From positions 27,345 through 91,344 of the forward strand of contig NZ_LWRV01000113.1 in NCBI RefSeq assembly GCF_009372215.1: a stretch of 64,000 nucleotides of DNA, in the 5' to 3' direction. Below the pieces are notes generated by a model. That model was given only the letters and a program-made list of their open reading frames with translations. It was not told where the DNA came from and did no database searches. This stretch comes from Acinetobacter portensis. Its GTDB lineage: Bacteria; Pseudomonadota; Gammaproteobacteria; Pseudomonadales; Moraxellaceae. Positions 1-9,546 of this stretch are shown piece by piece (the stretch's first letter is position 1; every line of letters starts with the position of its first letter). A program made the translations under genes and the position numbers.

Positions 1-1319
1 GTTTGTGAGTTACGTGCAGCAAGGGTTAATTTCTTTTGCTTACGACGTTTTAAATACAGCATCCATCCTGTAACGAAGAACAGAGGCATTAATAACGCAG
101 CAACCATTGCAAAGAATTGATAAACAGGGCCGAAGAAACTACCACGGTGAACAGGTAGCATACTGCTCATAATTTTTTCATTTAACTTTTTGTCTTCATA
201 GATTTCGATATCTTTAATTTCAGACGTTTTATAGTTAAATGTTGCTTTGTTACGAGCACGTTCATGTTGTGGAACAGCATCTACAAAGCTGATCTCCATT
301 TCACCATTTGGCTTTTTAGGAATATTCAGTGTGAGGGTAGAGTAGTCGCGACCAATTTGGCTGTTAAAACCTGTCCAAGCTTGTGTTAAAGCAATATTAA
401 TTTGTTCAGGATTTAAGCCTTTACGATCTCTATTATTCTTTTTAGATTCATCATTATGACCAGATCGAGTTTGCAAATTTACTTGACTATCATCACGACG
501 AGATTGAGCTTCAGTATTTTGTTCTCGATTAGAGCGATTAGCCTCAGAGCGCGCTTCACCATTTCCTTCTTTGTGTTCACCTTGATTTTGTGGATTGTTG
601 CCACGACCTTCAGGACGAGGTTGATTTGCTTGCATTTCAGGTTGTGGGCGTTCAACACCAAGCACTTTAAACATGCCGTTGCGCCACCAATCATATGACC
701 AATACAAACCTGTGCATGCAAGTAATAGGTAGAAAATAACAACCCAGGTTCCTACAACTGCATGTAAATCCCAAAGGAAATTACGACCTTTTAGTTTTGG
801 TTTTACAGCCAGCCATTGTTTTAATGAATGCTTCTTTGGCCAACGTAAATAAAGACCACTCAGCACAAATAAAATTAATATCAGGGTACATGCACCAGTA
901 ATTTGTTTACCAACAGGGCCAACTGTTAAATTACGGTGTAATTGTTGAATAAACTGAAAGAACTGCTGACCTTTTATTTCAGGCAGTTGTTGTGCATTGT
1001 AGGGATTAATTAAAATATTTTGACCACGACGAGCACCTTCTTTTTCAATATTTACTGTTGATGATGCAGTAGGGTCTTTGGCAACAGTAATACTATTTAT
1101 TTTTATTTCTGCATTTTCTTTATTGAAATGTTGGTAAATTTCAGCAGGAGTAAGTTTAGGTGTATTTTGAACTTGAATCACATAACTGTCTTGGTTAATC
1201 AGTTTTAGAATTTGCTGTTCATATGAGTAAATAGCACCAGTGACTCCCATTAAAGAAAGGATAAGACCTGCTGTAATCCCCAGAAACCAATGAATTTGGA
1301 AAAATGTTTTTTTTAACAT
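1..1319 (-). CDS. PepSY-associated TM protein (PiuB-like), partial at window edge
   Basis: The frame is open from the ATG at 1319 to the window edge (439 codons), so the C-terminus is missing. The start reads MLKKTFFQIHWFLGITAG, followed by a hydrophobic helix (about 10-30), a PepSY-type periplasmic region, further helices at about 138-156, 186-205 and 398-420, then a basic LKRRKQKK stretch. This is the PepSY-associated TM family, inner-membrane proteins linked to iron/siderophore uptake. Some Acinetobacter members continue into a flavodoxin/reductase module, which cannot be judged here. Residues about 220-295 form an odd hydrophilic low-complexity loop rich in N, R, E, Q and G. A Fur-box-like sequence about 70 bp upstream supports iron repression. 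The family is confident; the exact substrate is unknown. Confidence 0.85.
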   Translation of the reverse strand, partial: MLKKTFFQIHWFLGITAGLILSLMGVTGAIYSYEQQILKLINQDSYVIQVQNTPKLTPAEIYQHFNKENAEIKINSITVAKDPTASSTVNIEKEGARRGQNILINPYNAQQLPEIKGQQFFQFIQQLHRNLTVGPVGKQITGACTLILILFVLSGLYLRWPKKHSLKQWLAVKPKLKGRNFLWDLHAVVGTWVVIFYLLLACTGLYWSYDWWRNGMFKVLGVERPQPEMQANQPRPEGRGNNPQNQGEHKEGNGEARSEANRSNREQNTEAQSRRDDSQVNLQTRSGHNDESKKNNRDRKGLNPEQINIALTQAWTGFNSQIGRDYSTLTLNIPKKPNGEMEISFVDAVPQHERARNKATFNYKTSEIKDIEIYEDKKLNEKIMSSMLPVHRGSFFGPVYQFFAMVAALLMPLFFVTGWMLYLKRRKQKKLTLAARNSQ

Positions 1320-1390
1320 GAGCGAAAGGAGTGGTTGAATGTTTGGTGATTATTATATATGAACAAATTGAAGATAAAATGGATTTTAAA

Positions 1391-1412
1391 TAATAATTAT
1401 TATCATTAGCAT
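1391..1412 (-). promoter_or_regulatory. Fur box upstream of the PepSY gene
   Basis: On the minus strand the core reads GCTAATGATAATAATTATT, 16 of 19 matches to the Fur consensus GATAATGATAATCATTATC. It lies in the leader of the PepSY gene. The same 22 bp occur upstream of the FepA-like receptor at 35945-35966. Confidence 0.75.
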
Positions 1413-1430
1413 CAATGATATGAATAATAA

Positions 1431-1457
1431 AAAAACCTCCTAAAGGAGGTTTTTTTA
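1431..1457 (-). terminator. Intrinsic terminator of the YcxB-like gene
   Basis: The hairpin AACCTCC-taaa-GGAGGTT is flanked by A and T runs, so it can act on either strand. It lies just downstream of the YcxB-like gene. Confidence 0.8.
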
Positions 1458-1474
1458 TTCAGTAAACTAAAACA

Positions 1475-2035
1475 TTAAATGTTTTTAGCATCACCGACAG
1501 ATTCTTTTAAATGCGTACGAATAGTTTTAAATGAGAAGTTTTTAGAATCTAGGCGTTTAGGAAGAATATATGCACCTTGTTGATCTTTTACTTTGAAGTT
1601 AAGTAAAAGAAAATCTGGTGTGTTATACCATTCATAAATATCTTTCCAAGCAACAGCACCAACGCCTTCTTGAACGCCCATTTTTTGACGCATTACGATA
1701 CCGTGAGGCTGAACGCCTAAACGGATACCTGTAGTTGCTTGAACAGGAAATTCATTCATTTTGCGTTTAACGTACCATTCTAAACCGAATCGACGAGCTA
1801 AGTAATAAGCAACGACACTGACAAGAGCAACCCAACAAAAAATTGTTGAATAATTTTTCAGTAGAACGATACCTAAAATAGAAAGTAAGGCAACAACACC
1901 CATGATAGCCCAAGCTTTCATGCCAATTTTATTGGTACTACGCCAAATCGTTAGTTGAGCATGACGCTGCTCAGCTTCAGAAATTTCGTAGTTCACAGGT
2001 TGTAGCGTATATGCGTATAAGTTTTTCGCGGTCAT
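1475..2035 (-). CDS. YcxB-like membrane protein
   Basis: 186 residues. Two adjacent hydrophobic helices (about 38-60 and 64-82) follow a soluble N-terminal stretch. The C-terminal half is a PH-like YcxB fold with the typical WKDIYEWYNTPDFLLL and YILPKR segments. The family is a conserved inner-membrane protein of unknown role. It sits alone between the Fur-boxed PepSY gene and the FUSC gene, with its own terminator. The function is not inferable. Confidence 0.7.
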   Translation of the reverse strand: MTAKNLYAYTLQPVNYEISEAEQRHAQLTIWRSTNKIGMKAWAIMGVVALLSILGIVLLKNYSTIFCWVALVSVVAYYLARRFGLEWYVKRKMNEFPVQATTGIRLGVQPHGIVMRQKMGVQEGVGAVAWKDIYEWYNTPDFLLLNFKVKDQQGAYILPKRLDSKNFSFKTIRTHLKESVGDAKNI

Positions 2036-2119
2036 AGTGAAATTAACAAATTTAGAACTGTAAAAAGTGTAGCATTAATTGAATCATTTCAGGAGTATAT
2101 TGTTGCAAATTCACCCTAT

Positions 2120-4294
2120 TTATAAGGATGCTAATTCGGTTGAATTTTCATCTCTATCATGACTCAAGCTTTGCTTTAGGCGGCTAAGTTGATTCAATAT
2201 ACTCATTATCAAAGATAATTGCTGTAAAATAATGAGAGATTTTTGGTCTTCATCTGTATTTGCCGTTAAACGTTGACGAATTTTTTGTAGCATATTTTGA
2301 GCACTTAAATCAGGGACTTCATCACGAAGAACTGCACCATTAATATCATTCAGAGCTTTATCTAGCAATGCTAAAATCTCAGGATCTTCAATTTTTTCTC
2401 GATGTGCACCTAAAGCAGCAATATAACTCAGGAAAGTGTGGTTCAAGCATAGAAATTCAAAGGCAAGTGATTTTTGGTTTGGATCGAAATCGGGTTCAGT
2501 TGCTAGCGTAGAAATTAGAGAAGCAACATCGGCATCTGTATTATGTGCAGCGCGACGAACAACACGATAATTCAAACCATTATTTCGACCTGTTTTATAT
2601 TGCTCAATAATTTCTGCTAAATAATTGCATTGTGCATTGAGTGAACGAGAAATGTTGCGTGGTAATCGTCTAAATTTCCAATCTGGGAAGATATAAGTCA
2701 CACCTAACCAAGCCAAAGCACAGCCAATAAGTGTATCCATCATACGAGGTAATGCTGCTGTGAAACCTAATCCGTCTAAATTAAAATTAATTAATGCAAG
2801 AATAGTGATAAATGCTGTTGCTTGAGCATATTGTTTGCTGCGTAAGTCAAAGAATAAAACCCCACTAATGATCAATAGAAGAAGTTGACCTTCTACAGAT
2901 GGGATAAAATATAAAATGCCATAGCCAATAATAATGCCTATCAACGTGCCAATAACCCTTAAACGTAAACGACGTTTTGTTGCATTAAAGTTAGGCTGAA
3001 CGACGAATAGGGCTGTAAGCAGAACCCAATATCCATATTGAATGTCGGTAAGCTGTACAAAAATATATGACACTAAGAGTACAAGAGATAGTCGAATTGC
3101 ATGGCGGAAGAGTACAGATTCAGGTGTTAGATTCTGTTTAATACGCACCACAATATCAGCCCAACCTTTTAAATCATCATCTTTGAGTTGGTTTTCAATA
3201 TGTTTAGATTTATCGAGTGATATTGTACGTTCTGTTTCAAGGTTTTTGAGTTGAGCATCAATTGATTTTAAATTTTGATACAGGGAGTAAAGCGCATTTA
3301 CCCAAATTTGATCAAAAGAATCATCTTTTTTTAATTTTTCAAGAGAGTATTTTAGGTTTTGAAATGCATGCTTAAAGCGACGATTATGATTGTAAACTTC
3401 ACGTTTCATTATACTTTGACTTAAGTCTTTACATGCTTTTCCTTGTAAAGACAAAATGCGTTGAAAACGGAAAAGTACATCACTATGCTCGAAAATTTTT
3501 GCTAATTTTTGATAATCAATATGCGCAGAATCTGCACGCTCATGTATGTCTTGAGCAACAAAATAATATTGTAAGCTACGACGTGTATCTTTTTGTCCGC
3601 GGTCACCTTTTAAACGTGTGAGTAATGCGGTCTTCATTTGGTTGAATATTCCGACTAATTTTCCATTTTCCAATGAAAGATCAATCATACTTTGTTGATA
3701 ACTATCTGGTGTCATATCAACATCAAAAAGATTAGATTTTGCAAAAAGAAAATCACCTAGAGATGAATAACATAATGAAAGTTTATCTTGCACTTCACGC
3801 ACAGGAAAAAGGAGGAAGCTAATAGTGGAAATAAGTCCATACCATGCCGCACCGATGACCAATAAAGAGGGTTGGATATACCAATCTTCAAAAAGGTGAA
3901 CACCTAACATTGAATAGACAGAAACAACTAAACAACCATATGCAATAGTGGCGTATCTGCGACCTAATGAACCGAGTAAAATTAAACAAATACAAGAAAT
4001 AATAAGACCACATGCAAATAAAATTGGATGTGGAAAAAGTAACTGAATAGATGTTGCTGTAATAAAGAAACCTAAATAGGTAAAAAGTTGGTTTTGAATT
4101 CTGGCAGAAAATCGGTCGTCAATATCGCTAATACCTGCTGCAACAACACCTAAAGTTAAGGGAATAGTTGCAAGTTGATTTCCTATAAAATAGGGAAGAA
4201 ACGCGGTTCCTGAGAATGCAATGATCATTCTGATGCTGTACATAAACGTCGTGTTATAAGTCGTTTGTTTTAGACGTGTAAGCCAATGTTTCAA
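2120..4294 (-). CDS. YccS/YhfK-type FUSC family membrane protein
   Basis: 724 residues, close to the 700-720 of E. coli YccS. There are two blocks of hydrophobic helices (about 20-165 and 400-530), each followed by a long soluble helical region. This is the duplicated layout of FUSC/aromatic-acid-exporter-like transporters. The second block contains the family-like stretch YGYWVLLTALFVVQPNFNAT. The start codon is TTG at 4294, supported by AAAGGA six bases upstream; no better ATG is nearby. Efflux of small organic acids is known for related AaeB, but the substrate here is unknown. Confidence 0.8.
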   Translation of the reverse strand: MKHWLTRLKQTTYNTTFMYSIRMIIAFSGTAFLPYFIGNQLATIPLTLGVVAAGISDIDDRFSARIQNQLFTYLGFFITATSIQLLFPHPILFACGLIISCICLILLGSLGRRYATIAYGCLVVSVYSMLGVHLFEDWYIQPSLLVIGAAWYGLISTISFLLFPVREVQDKLSLCYSSLGDFLFAKSNLFDVDMTPDSYQQSMIDLSLENGKLVGIFNQMKTALLTRLKGDRGQKDTRRSLQYYFVAQDIHERADSAHIDYQKLAKIFEHSDVLFRFQRILSLQGKACKDLSQSIMKREVYNHNRRFKHAFQNLKYSLEKLKKDDSFDQIWVNALYSLYQNLKSIDAQLKNLETERTISLDKSKHIENQLKDDDLKGWADIVVRIKQNLTPESVLFRHAIRLSLVLLVSYIFVQLTDIQYGYWVLLTALFVVQPNFNATKRRLRLRVIGTLIGIIIGYGILYFIPSVEGQLLLLIISGVLFFDLRSKQYAQATAFITILALINFNLDGLGFTAALPRMMDTLIGCALAWLGVTYIFPDWKFRRLPRNISRSLNAQCNYLAEIIEQYKTGRNNGLNYRVVRRAAHNTDADVASLISTLATEPDFDPNQKSLAFEFLCLNHTFLSYIAALGAHREKIEDPEILALLDKALNDINGAVLRDEVPDLSAQNMLQKIRQRLTANTDEDQKSLIILQQLSLIMSILNQLSRLKQSLSHDRDENSTELASL

Positions 4295-4482
4295 AGCAAA
4301 TCCTTTATTAGTTTTTGACTAGATCATTCGTGATGTATTTGTACGAAAGATGAATCTGAATAGAATGTTAAATCATACTATGAGCATATTAATTTTGTCT
4401 GTAATTTAAGATAGAAAATAGATATTTGATCTTATTTGGTTGAAGTTTTTTTAATGCTATTTGGGCTGGGAAGTTAAATTCA

Positions 4483-4509
4483 TGTGATATTCATATAAAA
4501 AATATCACA
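4483..4509. promoter_or_regulatory. Perfect 9-bp inverted repeat, possible operator
   Basis: TGTGATATT and AATATCACA are perfect reverse complements separated by 9 nt. The TGTGA/TCACA ends resemble CRP half-sites, but the spacing is far too long for CRP. It lies about 190 bp upstream of the FUSC start and 460 bp upstream of the porin. Confidence 0.35.
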
Positions 4510-4819
4510 ATATTTAAGTGGAGAATGTTGATATACCTATATTTATTATTGTTTTAATACTGTATTTTTATAATATATGTTATATATCAATCAAATAGCT
4601 TTATATTTTAAAAATAAAGATAATACAAAAGTCTTATATTTTTTGATTTAATGAAAAATTAATCTACATTAAAAACAATAACTTATATTAAAATAATCCA
4701 TTTTATCAATAATTAATAGTTACTTATTCTATAAAACTGATTTTAATCTTGGTAAGAACTTGTTACATTAAATCCATAATTCAATCTATGTCTTATTTTT
4801 GGATTGAGTTAATAACTAA

Positions 4820-4836
4820 ATTACACGTGTTGTAAT
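4820..4836. promoter_or_regulatory. ATTACA-N5-TGTAAT palindrome upstream of the porin gene
   Basis: A perfect 6-bp inverted repeat with 5-nt spacer, about 130 bp upstream of the porin start. The T-N11-A form fits a LysR-type regulator site. This is pattern evidence only. Confidence 0.3.
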
Positions 4837-4966
4837 AATTACACTTTAAGCTTCTGTATGCAGATGTGTCTTCTATAGAGCTTTTGAGTTTTACGGTTAT
4901 TAAGGAATATATAAATAACCTTAAAAGAAAAAGTCACGGACGCAAATTTTAATTTTGGAGAATTTC

Positions 4967-6226
4967 ATGAGTCAATTGCTTACTACTAAGTTTGTAGCAA
5001 AAAGCTTAGCGGCAACTGTATCTGTTTTAATGTTAAGCACGGTTGCAAATGCTGCAACAGCAGAACAAGCACAAATTAAGCAACTTCGTCAGGAAGTGGA
5101 AACATTAAAAACACTGATTCAACAACAACAACAAGTGCAATTACAGCAAGCTTCTCAAATTGAGCAAGTAAAAGCTGCACCAGCACAATCAGGTTTTGCT
5201 GGTTTAAAATCTAAAGCTGGCGCAAATGTAAATATTTACGGTTTTGTTCGTGCTGATGCTCAATATAAAATTGAGGGTGCTGATGGCATTTTTAGTTCGA
5301 TTGATAAAGCTGATCTTACTAATTCTAAAGCAAATGAAGATCGTTTTTACGCAACTGCAAGAACAACGCGTTTAGGTTTAGACTTTAAAGCACCTGTGGA
5401 AGGTGCGGATGTTGGTGGTAAAATCGAAGTAGATTTTGGTAGTGGCTCAGGTGATGGGGCATTACGTATGCGTCATGCTTATTTAACATATAACAATTGG
5501 TTAGTAGGTCAAACAACATCTAACTTCTTGTCTGGTGCAACAGTACCTGAAATGATTGATTTTAGTTCACCACTAGGTATAGGTACAAAACGTACACCAA
5601 TGGTTCGTTATGCTGACAAAATCAATGCAAATACATCTTATGCAGTGTCTTTAGAAAAAGGTGCTGATGTAAACCGTTTACCTGCAGCAACAGCAAAAGT
5701 TGATTACAAATTCAACAAAGGTGTTGTGAATGCACGTGCTTTAGTGCAAGAAGTACGTAATCGTACATCTTTAGAAACAAGTGCTGCTTATGATGATAAG
5801 AAAGTAGGTTGGGGCTTAGCAGTTGGTGCAAATGTAAAACCAGTTGATGGTTTATCTCTAAACGTAGATTACTCGCATGTGAAGGGTGATAATTTCTATT
5901 TAGGTTATACAAGCTCTAATACTGCATATGTAGTAGATGGTAACGATATTGATTTATCAGAATTTGATGCAGTAACTGTAGGTGCAACTTATCAGTTTAC
6001 TCCTAAAGTGCGTAGTACTTTAGGTTATGGTGCTATTTTCTATGATAAAGAATCTGTAAAAGTTGATGCAAATAAAAAGCTACAACAAGCTTGGTTAAAT
6101 GTACTTTATAGCCCAGTTAAGCCATTAAGTTTTGGTGCTGAATATGTTTATGGTAAGCGTGATACTGTAGACAACAAAACAGGTAAAGAAAATCATGTTG
6201 GCTTCATGGCTAAATACGATTTCTAA
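4967..6226 (+). CDS. DcaP-like outer-membrane porin
   Basis: 419 residues from the ATG at 4967, chosen because GGAG lies six bases upstream; an in-frame TTG at 4955 would place the ribosome site inside the gene. A signal peptide (cleavage near VANA-AT) is followed by a Gln-rich coiled-coil segment (about residues 30-60), then VNIYGFVRADAQYK, which opens a beta-barrel ending in the outer-membrane-type KYDF terminus. DcaP channels of Acinetobacter are trimeric porins for dicarboxylates and other negatively charged solutes. The gene is monocistronic, with a long upstream region and its own terminator. The substrate in this strain is inferred from family only. Confidence 0.88.
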   Translation: MSQLLTTKFVAKSLAATVSVLMLSTVANAATAEQAQIKQLRQEVETLKTLIQQQQQVQLQQASQIEQVKAAPAQSGFAGLKSKAGANVNIYGFVRADAQYKIEGADGIFSSIDKADLTNSKANEDRFYATARTTRLGLDFKAPVEGADVGGKIEVDFGSGSGDGALRMRHAYLTYNNWLVGQTTSNFLSGATVPEMIDFSSPLGIGTKRTPMVRYADKINANTSYAVSLEKGADVNRLPAATAKVDYKFNKGVVNARALVQEVRNRTSLETSAAYDDKKVGWGLAVGANVKPVDGLSLNVDYSHVKGDNFYLGYTSSNTAYVVDGNDIDLSEFDAVTVGATYQFTPKVRSTLGYGAIFYDKESVKVDANKKLQQAWLNVLYSPVKPLSFGAEYVYGKRDTVDNKTGKENHVGFMAKYDF

Positions 6227-6250
6227 TTTAAACCTTAAAGTTTAAATTTC

Positions 6251-6281
6251 AAAAAACAGGAGCAATATGCTCCTGTTTTTT
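6251..6281 (+). terminator. Intrinsic terminator of the porin gene
   Basis: The hairpin ACAGGAGCA-ATA-TGCTCCTGT is followed by a T run. Confidence 0.9.
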
Positions 6282-6449
6282 ATTGTTTGTTTATTCTGTT
6301 ATTTATTAGTAAATTGTAAAGTATAATTAAATAATTAATCATAAAAATGCATAATGCGCTCACATTTATAGGGTGTGAATACATTTTGAATAAAATATGT
6401 TCTCACTCTAATTAAAGAATTTCTAATTTTATAGCTTATAGGATTGCAT

Positions 6450-7925
6450 ATGGATGAGCATTTGAACGAACGCTTGTTGGCGTTGGTCAATACACTAAAT
6501 ACGCCGCTTTGGGATTTTTTAGTGATATTCCTTTTAGCTGTAGGTGTGTTTTACACACTCATTACAGGCGGAGTACAACTTCGTTTGTTTTTTCACAGTA
6601 TTAAAGTAATGAAAGGAAGTCGTAAAGAAGGTAATGATGACCATGGAATTACCCCATTTCAAGCCTTTGTCACTGGTTTAGCGAGTCGTGTTGGTGTAGG
6701 TAATGTTGCAGGTGTTGCAATTGCAATTGCGATTGGTGGTCCAGGTGCCGTATTTTGGATGTGGTTTACCGCTTTTTTAGGTATGAGTTCTGCATTTGTA
6801 GAATCATCTTTAGCACAGCTATTTAAAATTAGAGATAGAGAGAATCAGCAGTTTCGTGGTGGTCCTGCCTACTATATTACCCAAGGCTTAAAGCAAAAAT
6901 GGTTAGGTGTTGTTTTTGCAATTACCTTAATCTCTACATATGGTTTTGTTTTTAATGCCGTGCAAGCCAATGCAATTGTGGGTGCAACTTCACATGCATG
7001 GGGATGGGATAAAGCAAATCCTATTATTGCATTAGGTGGTTTTAACCTTGAAATTTCTTGGGTCGGATTATTTTTAGTATTGCTTACGGCATTAATTATT
7101 TTTGGTGGTATTAAGCGTATTGCTAAAGTTGCTGAAAGTTTTGTTCCTATTATGGCAGTGCTTTATCTTGCTGTAGCCCTTTATATTGCCGTTACAAACT
7201 ATTCAATTTTGCCAGATATATTCCATCTTATTTTTAGTAAAGCTTTTGAATTTGATGCAGCAGCGGGCGGTTTCTTTGGTGCAATGGTTTCAATGGCGAT
7301 GATGCAAGGGATTAAACGTGGTTTATTCTCGAATGAAGCAGGTATGGGTTCTGCTCCTAATGCGGCAGCTGCATCGGATGTGAAGCATCCTGTAAATCAG
7401 GGTTTGGTACAAATGTTGGGTGTGTTTGTTGATACTTTCGTTGTGTGTACTTGTACAGCAATTATTATTCTAGTATCGGGTTTGTATCATGATGCTGGGT
7501 TTGAAGGTGTGACGCTGACGCAAATGGCATTGGAAAGTCAAATTGGATCTTGGGGTGGTGATTTCTTAGCGATTATTTTATTTATGTTCGCATTTTCATC
7601 TATTATTGGTAACTATGCTTATGCCGAAGGCAATATTCAATTTATCAATAACAATAAACAAGTGATGTTTGTGTTCCGAGTTTTTGTGTTGATCATGGTT
7701 TATTTTGGTGCTATTACAAGCGTTCCTTTAATTTGGTCGATGGCAGATTTATTTATGGGAAGTATGGCGTGTATTAACCTACTTGCTATTCTTTTGTTAA
7801 CGCCATTCTTACTGATGCTTTTGAAAGATTACCGAACGCAATTGAAAAATGGTGTGAAAGAACCTGTATTTAATTTGGATGATCATCCTAAATTTAAAGG
7901 CAAAGTAAAATCTGATATTTGGTAA
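6450..7925 (+). CDS. Alanine/glycine:Na+ symporter (AGCS family)
   Basis: 491 residues from the ATG at 6450, which has AGGA six bases upstream; an in-frame TTG six bases earlier is less likely. Many hydrophobic helices span the protein. Family hallmarks are visible: the SRVGVGNVAGVAIAI segment, GGPGAVFWMWF, RGGPAYYI and KRGLFSNEAGMGSAPNAAA. These match AlsT/DagA-type sodium- or proton-coupled importers of alanine or glycine in the inner membrane. Single gene with its own terminator. The exact amino acid is not determined by the sequence. Confidence 0.92.
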   Translation: MDEHLNERLLALVNTLNTPLWDFLVIFLLAVGVFYTLITGGVQLRLFFHSIKVMKGSRKEGNDDHGITPFQAFVTGLASRVGVGNVAGVAIAIAIGGPGAVFWMWFTAFLGMSSAFVESSLAQLFKIRDRENQQFRGGPAYYITQGLKQKWLGVVFAITLISTYGFVFNAVQANAIVGATSHAWGWDKANPIIALGGFNLEISWVGLFLVLLTALIIFGGIKRIAKVAESFVPIMAVLYLAVALYIAVTNYSILPDIFHLIFSKAFEFDAAAGGFFGAMVSMAMMQGIKRGLFSNEAGMGSAPNAAAASDVKHPVNQGLVQMLGVFVDTFVVCTCTAIIILVSGLYHDAGFEGVTLTQMALESQIGSWGGDFLAIILFMFAFSSIIGNYAYAEGNIQFINNNKQVMFVFRVFVLIMVYFGAITSVPLIWSMADLFMGSMACINLLAILLLTPFLLMLLKDYRTQLKNGVKEPVFNLDDHPKFKGKVKSDIW

Positions 7926-7942
7926 TATTGAATTAAATGATT

Positions 7943-7971
7943 AAAGAGCCTCTTTTATAGAGGCTTTTTTA
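7943..7971 (+). terminator. Intrinsic terminator of the AGCS symporter gene
   Basis: AGCCTCT-tttat-AGAGGCT hairpin followed by six T. Confidence 0.88.
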
Positions 7972-8099
7972 TTATTTTGAATAAAGAGAAGTATTAAGCT
8001 TCAAGTGAAATTTTTAACGAAAATTAACGTATACCACTTCAATTTATCCATGAATTAAATGTATGGTGTAAAGGGTAAATTAACTAGCTTTGTAGAATA

Positions 8100-9071
8100 A
8101 TGTTGAAATCAAATTTTTTAATTTTAAGTTGTTTAAGTTTAATATTAGTTGGGTGTCAAAGTATGCCTCAATTAGAGTCTTATAAAAATAAACCACAACA
8201 GAGTTTAAGTTATTTACCTGATGCACAAGAATTACCAAATCAAGTTAACTTTCAGCAAATTGAAAAAAAAGAAAAAAAGCCAGTTATCGCCTTAGTTCTT
8301 GGAAGTGGTGGTGCACGTGGATATGCACATATTGGTGTAATTGAAATATTGGAAAAATATAATATTCATCCAGATTTTATTGTAGGTACGAGTGCAGGCA
8401 GTATTGTTGGAGCACTTTATGCAAGTGGTAAAAGTGCCGATGAATTAAAAGAAATTGCTCTAAGTTTAAAAGCGAATGATGTTCGTGATGTTAAGCTAGA
8501 TATGAAAGGCTTTTTTGAAGGTAAGAAAGTTGAAGATTTTATTAATCAGCAGGTAAATGATACACAACTACAAAAATTAAAAATTCCGATGTATGTGGTA
8601 GCAACAGAATTACAAGATGGTAAAAAAGTTGTTTTTAATTATGGCAATACAGGGCAGGCAGTAAGAGCATCTGTTGCTATACCTAGCATGTTTATTCCCA
8701 CGAAAATTGGCACAGATGAATATGTGGATGGAGGTTTAGTTAGTCCTGTTCCTGTAAAGACTGCGAAAGATTTAGGAGCAGATATTGTCATTGCTGTGGA
8801 TATTTTGGCACAGCCTACACACACAGAAACATCGAATATATGGGGCTTGTTTAATCAAAATATTAATATTATGCAAAAACATTTGGCACAAGAAGAACTT
8901 AAGTACGCAGATATCGTGATTCAACCAGATTTGCGGGAAAAAGTGCATATATTTGATGTAAGTGGACGTGAAGAAACGATGAGTGTAGGTAGGGAGGCCA
9001 CAATGAGTAAAGTACTAGAGTTAAATCAAATCATTGAAAAGGCGAAGTATTCTTTTGTGAAAGAACAATAA
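8100..9071 (+). CDS. Patatin-like phospholipase, lipoprotein
   Basis: 323 residues. A lipoprotein signal ends in the lipobox LVGC (Cys19), so the protein is probably membrane-anchored in the periplasm. The patatin catalytic elements are complete: the glycine-rich oxyanion loop GSGGARGYAH (about 68-77), the nucleophile elbow GTSAGS with Ser98, and the catalytic Asp210 in VDGGLVSPVP. This predicts a Ser-Asp dyad lipid acyl hydrolase, similar to bacterial RssA-type proteins but with an added lipoprotein N-terminus. It stands alone, with a hairpin terminator after it. The physiological lipid is unknown. Confidence 0.88.
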   Translation: MLKSNFLILSCLSLILVGCQSMPQLESYKNKPQQSLSYLPDAQELPNQVNFQQIEKKEKKPVIALVLGSGGARGYAHIGVIEILEKYNIHPDFIVGTSAGSIVGALYASGKSADELKEIALSLKANDVRDVKLDMKGFFEGKKVEDFINQQVNDTQLQKLKIPMYVVATELQDGKKVVFNYGNTGQAVRASVAIPSMFIPTKIGTDEYVDGGLVSPVPVKTAKDLGADIVIAVDILAQPTHTETSNIWGLFNQNINIMQKHLAQEELKYADIVIQPDLREKVHIFDVSGREETMSVGREATMSKVLELNQIIEKAKYSFVKEQ

Positions 9072-9100
9072 AAAGGATTTTAAAAAAATTAAATGAAAAC

Positions 9101-9133
9101 ATAAAGACCTACATTTATTAGGTCTTTATTTCT
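9101..9133 (+). terminator. Probable terminator of the patatin gene
   Basis: An AAAGACCT / AGGTCTTT hairpin with a 12-nt loop is followed by a T-rich tract. Confidence 0.7.
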
Positions 9134-9354
9134 ATTAATAAAATTTAAAAATAAATAATAGATGAAATAAAGTACTGAAAATACTCCTTTAATTATTTTA
9201 ATTAATATGTTTTTTCTATAAATGTATTTTTTAAATTTCATATAAATTAATTAATTCAACAGTTTATATTTAACGTTTGTTATATTTAGTGGTGTTTTTT
9301 TTATAAGTAAAATTCAGTTTTTAGTTTTATAGATGATAAATAATAGGGTGTTGA

Positions 9355-9546
9355 ATGTATAAAGTTAGGTTGGGTGCTAAAGTGACAATGGCAGCCATTG
9401 AAAATATTGAATTTGAAGTTGTGAAGCAAAATGTAGATGGTTCATTTGAAATAGAAGCAGTTTTAGATGCGAATCAAGTTCTTAAGTATGAGAATATTGC
9501 CAAAGAGATGTTAAAAGTATCAACACGACCACAAAAAAATAAATAG
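9355..9546 (+). CDS. Small hypothetical protein
   Basis: 63 residues with ATG at 9355 and a TAGGG ribosome-site-like sequence eight bases upstream. It is acidic in the middle and basic at the C-terminus, with no signal peptide or membrane helix. The alternating hydrophobic pattern (IEFEVVKQ, SFEIEAVL) suggests a small beta-sheet fold. I do not recognise the family, and neighbours give no functional hint. Its reality rests on the ribosome site and protein-like composition. Confidence 0.6.
   Translation: MYKVRLGAKVTMAAIENIEFEVVKQNVDGSFEIEAVLDANQVLKYENIAKEMLKVSTRPQKNK

Larger units (their letters stand above)
4295..4966. other. AT-rich intergenic region between FUSC and porin genes
   Basis: About 670 bp without a credible gene. 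It must contain the divergent promoters of the FUSC gene and the porin. It holds two clear inverted repeats, listed separately at 4483-4509 and 4820-4836, and otherwise only AT-rich sequence. Confidence 0.6.

Noticed and set aside
4483..4509. CRP site upstream of the FUSC gene
   Set aside because: The TGTGA and TCACA half-sites are much too far apart for CRP.
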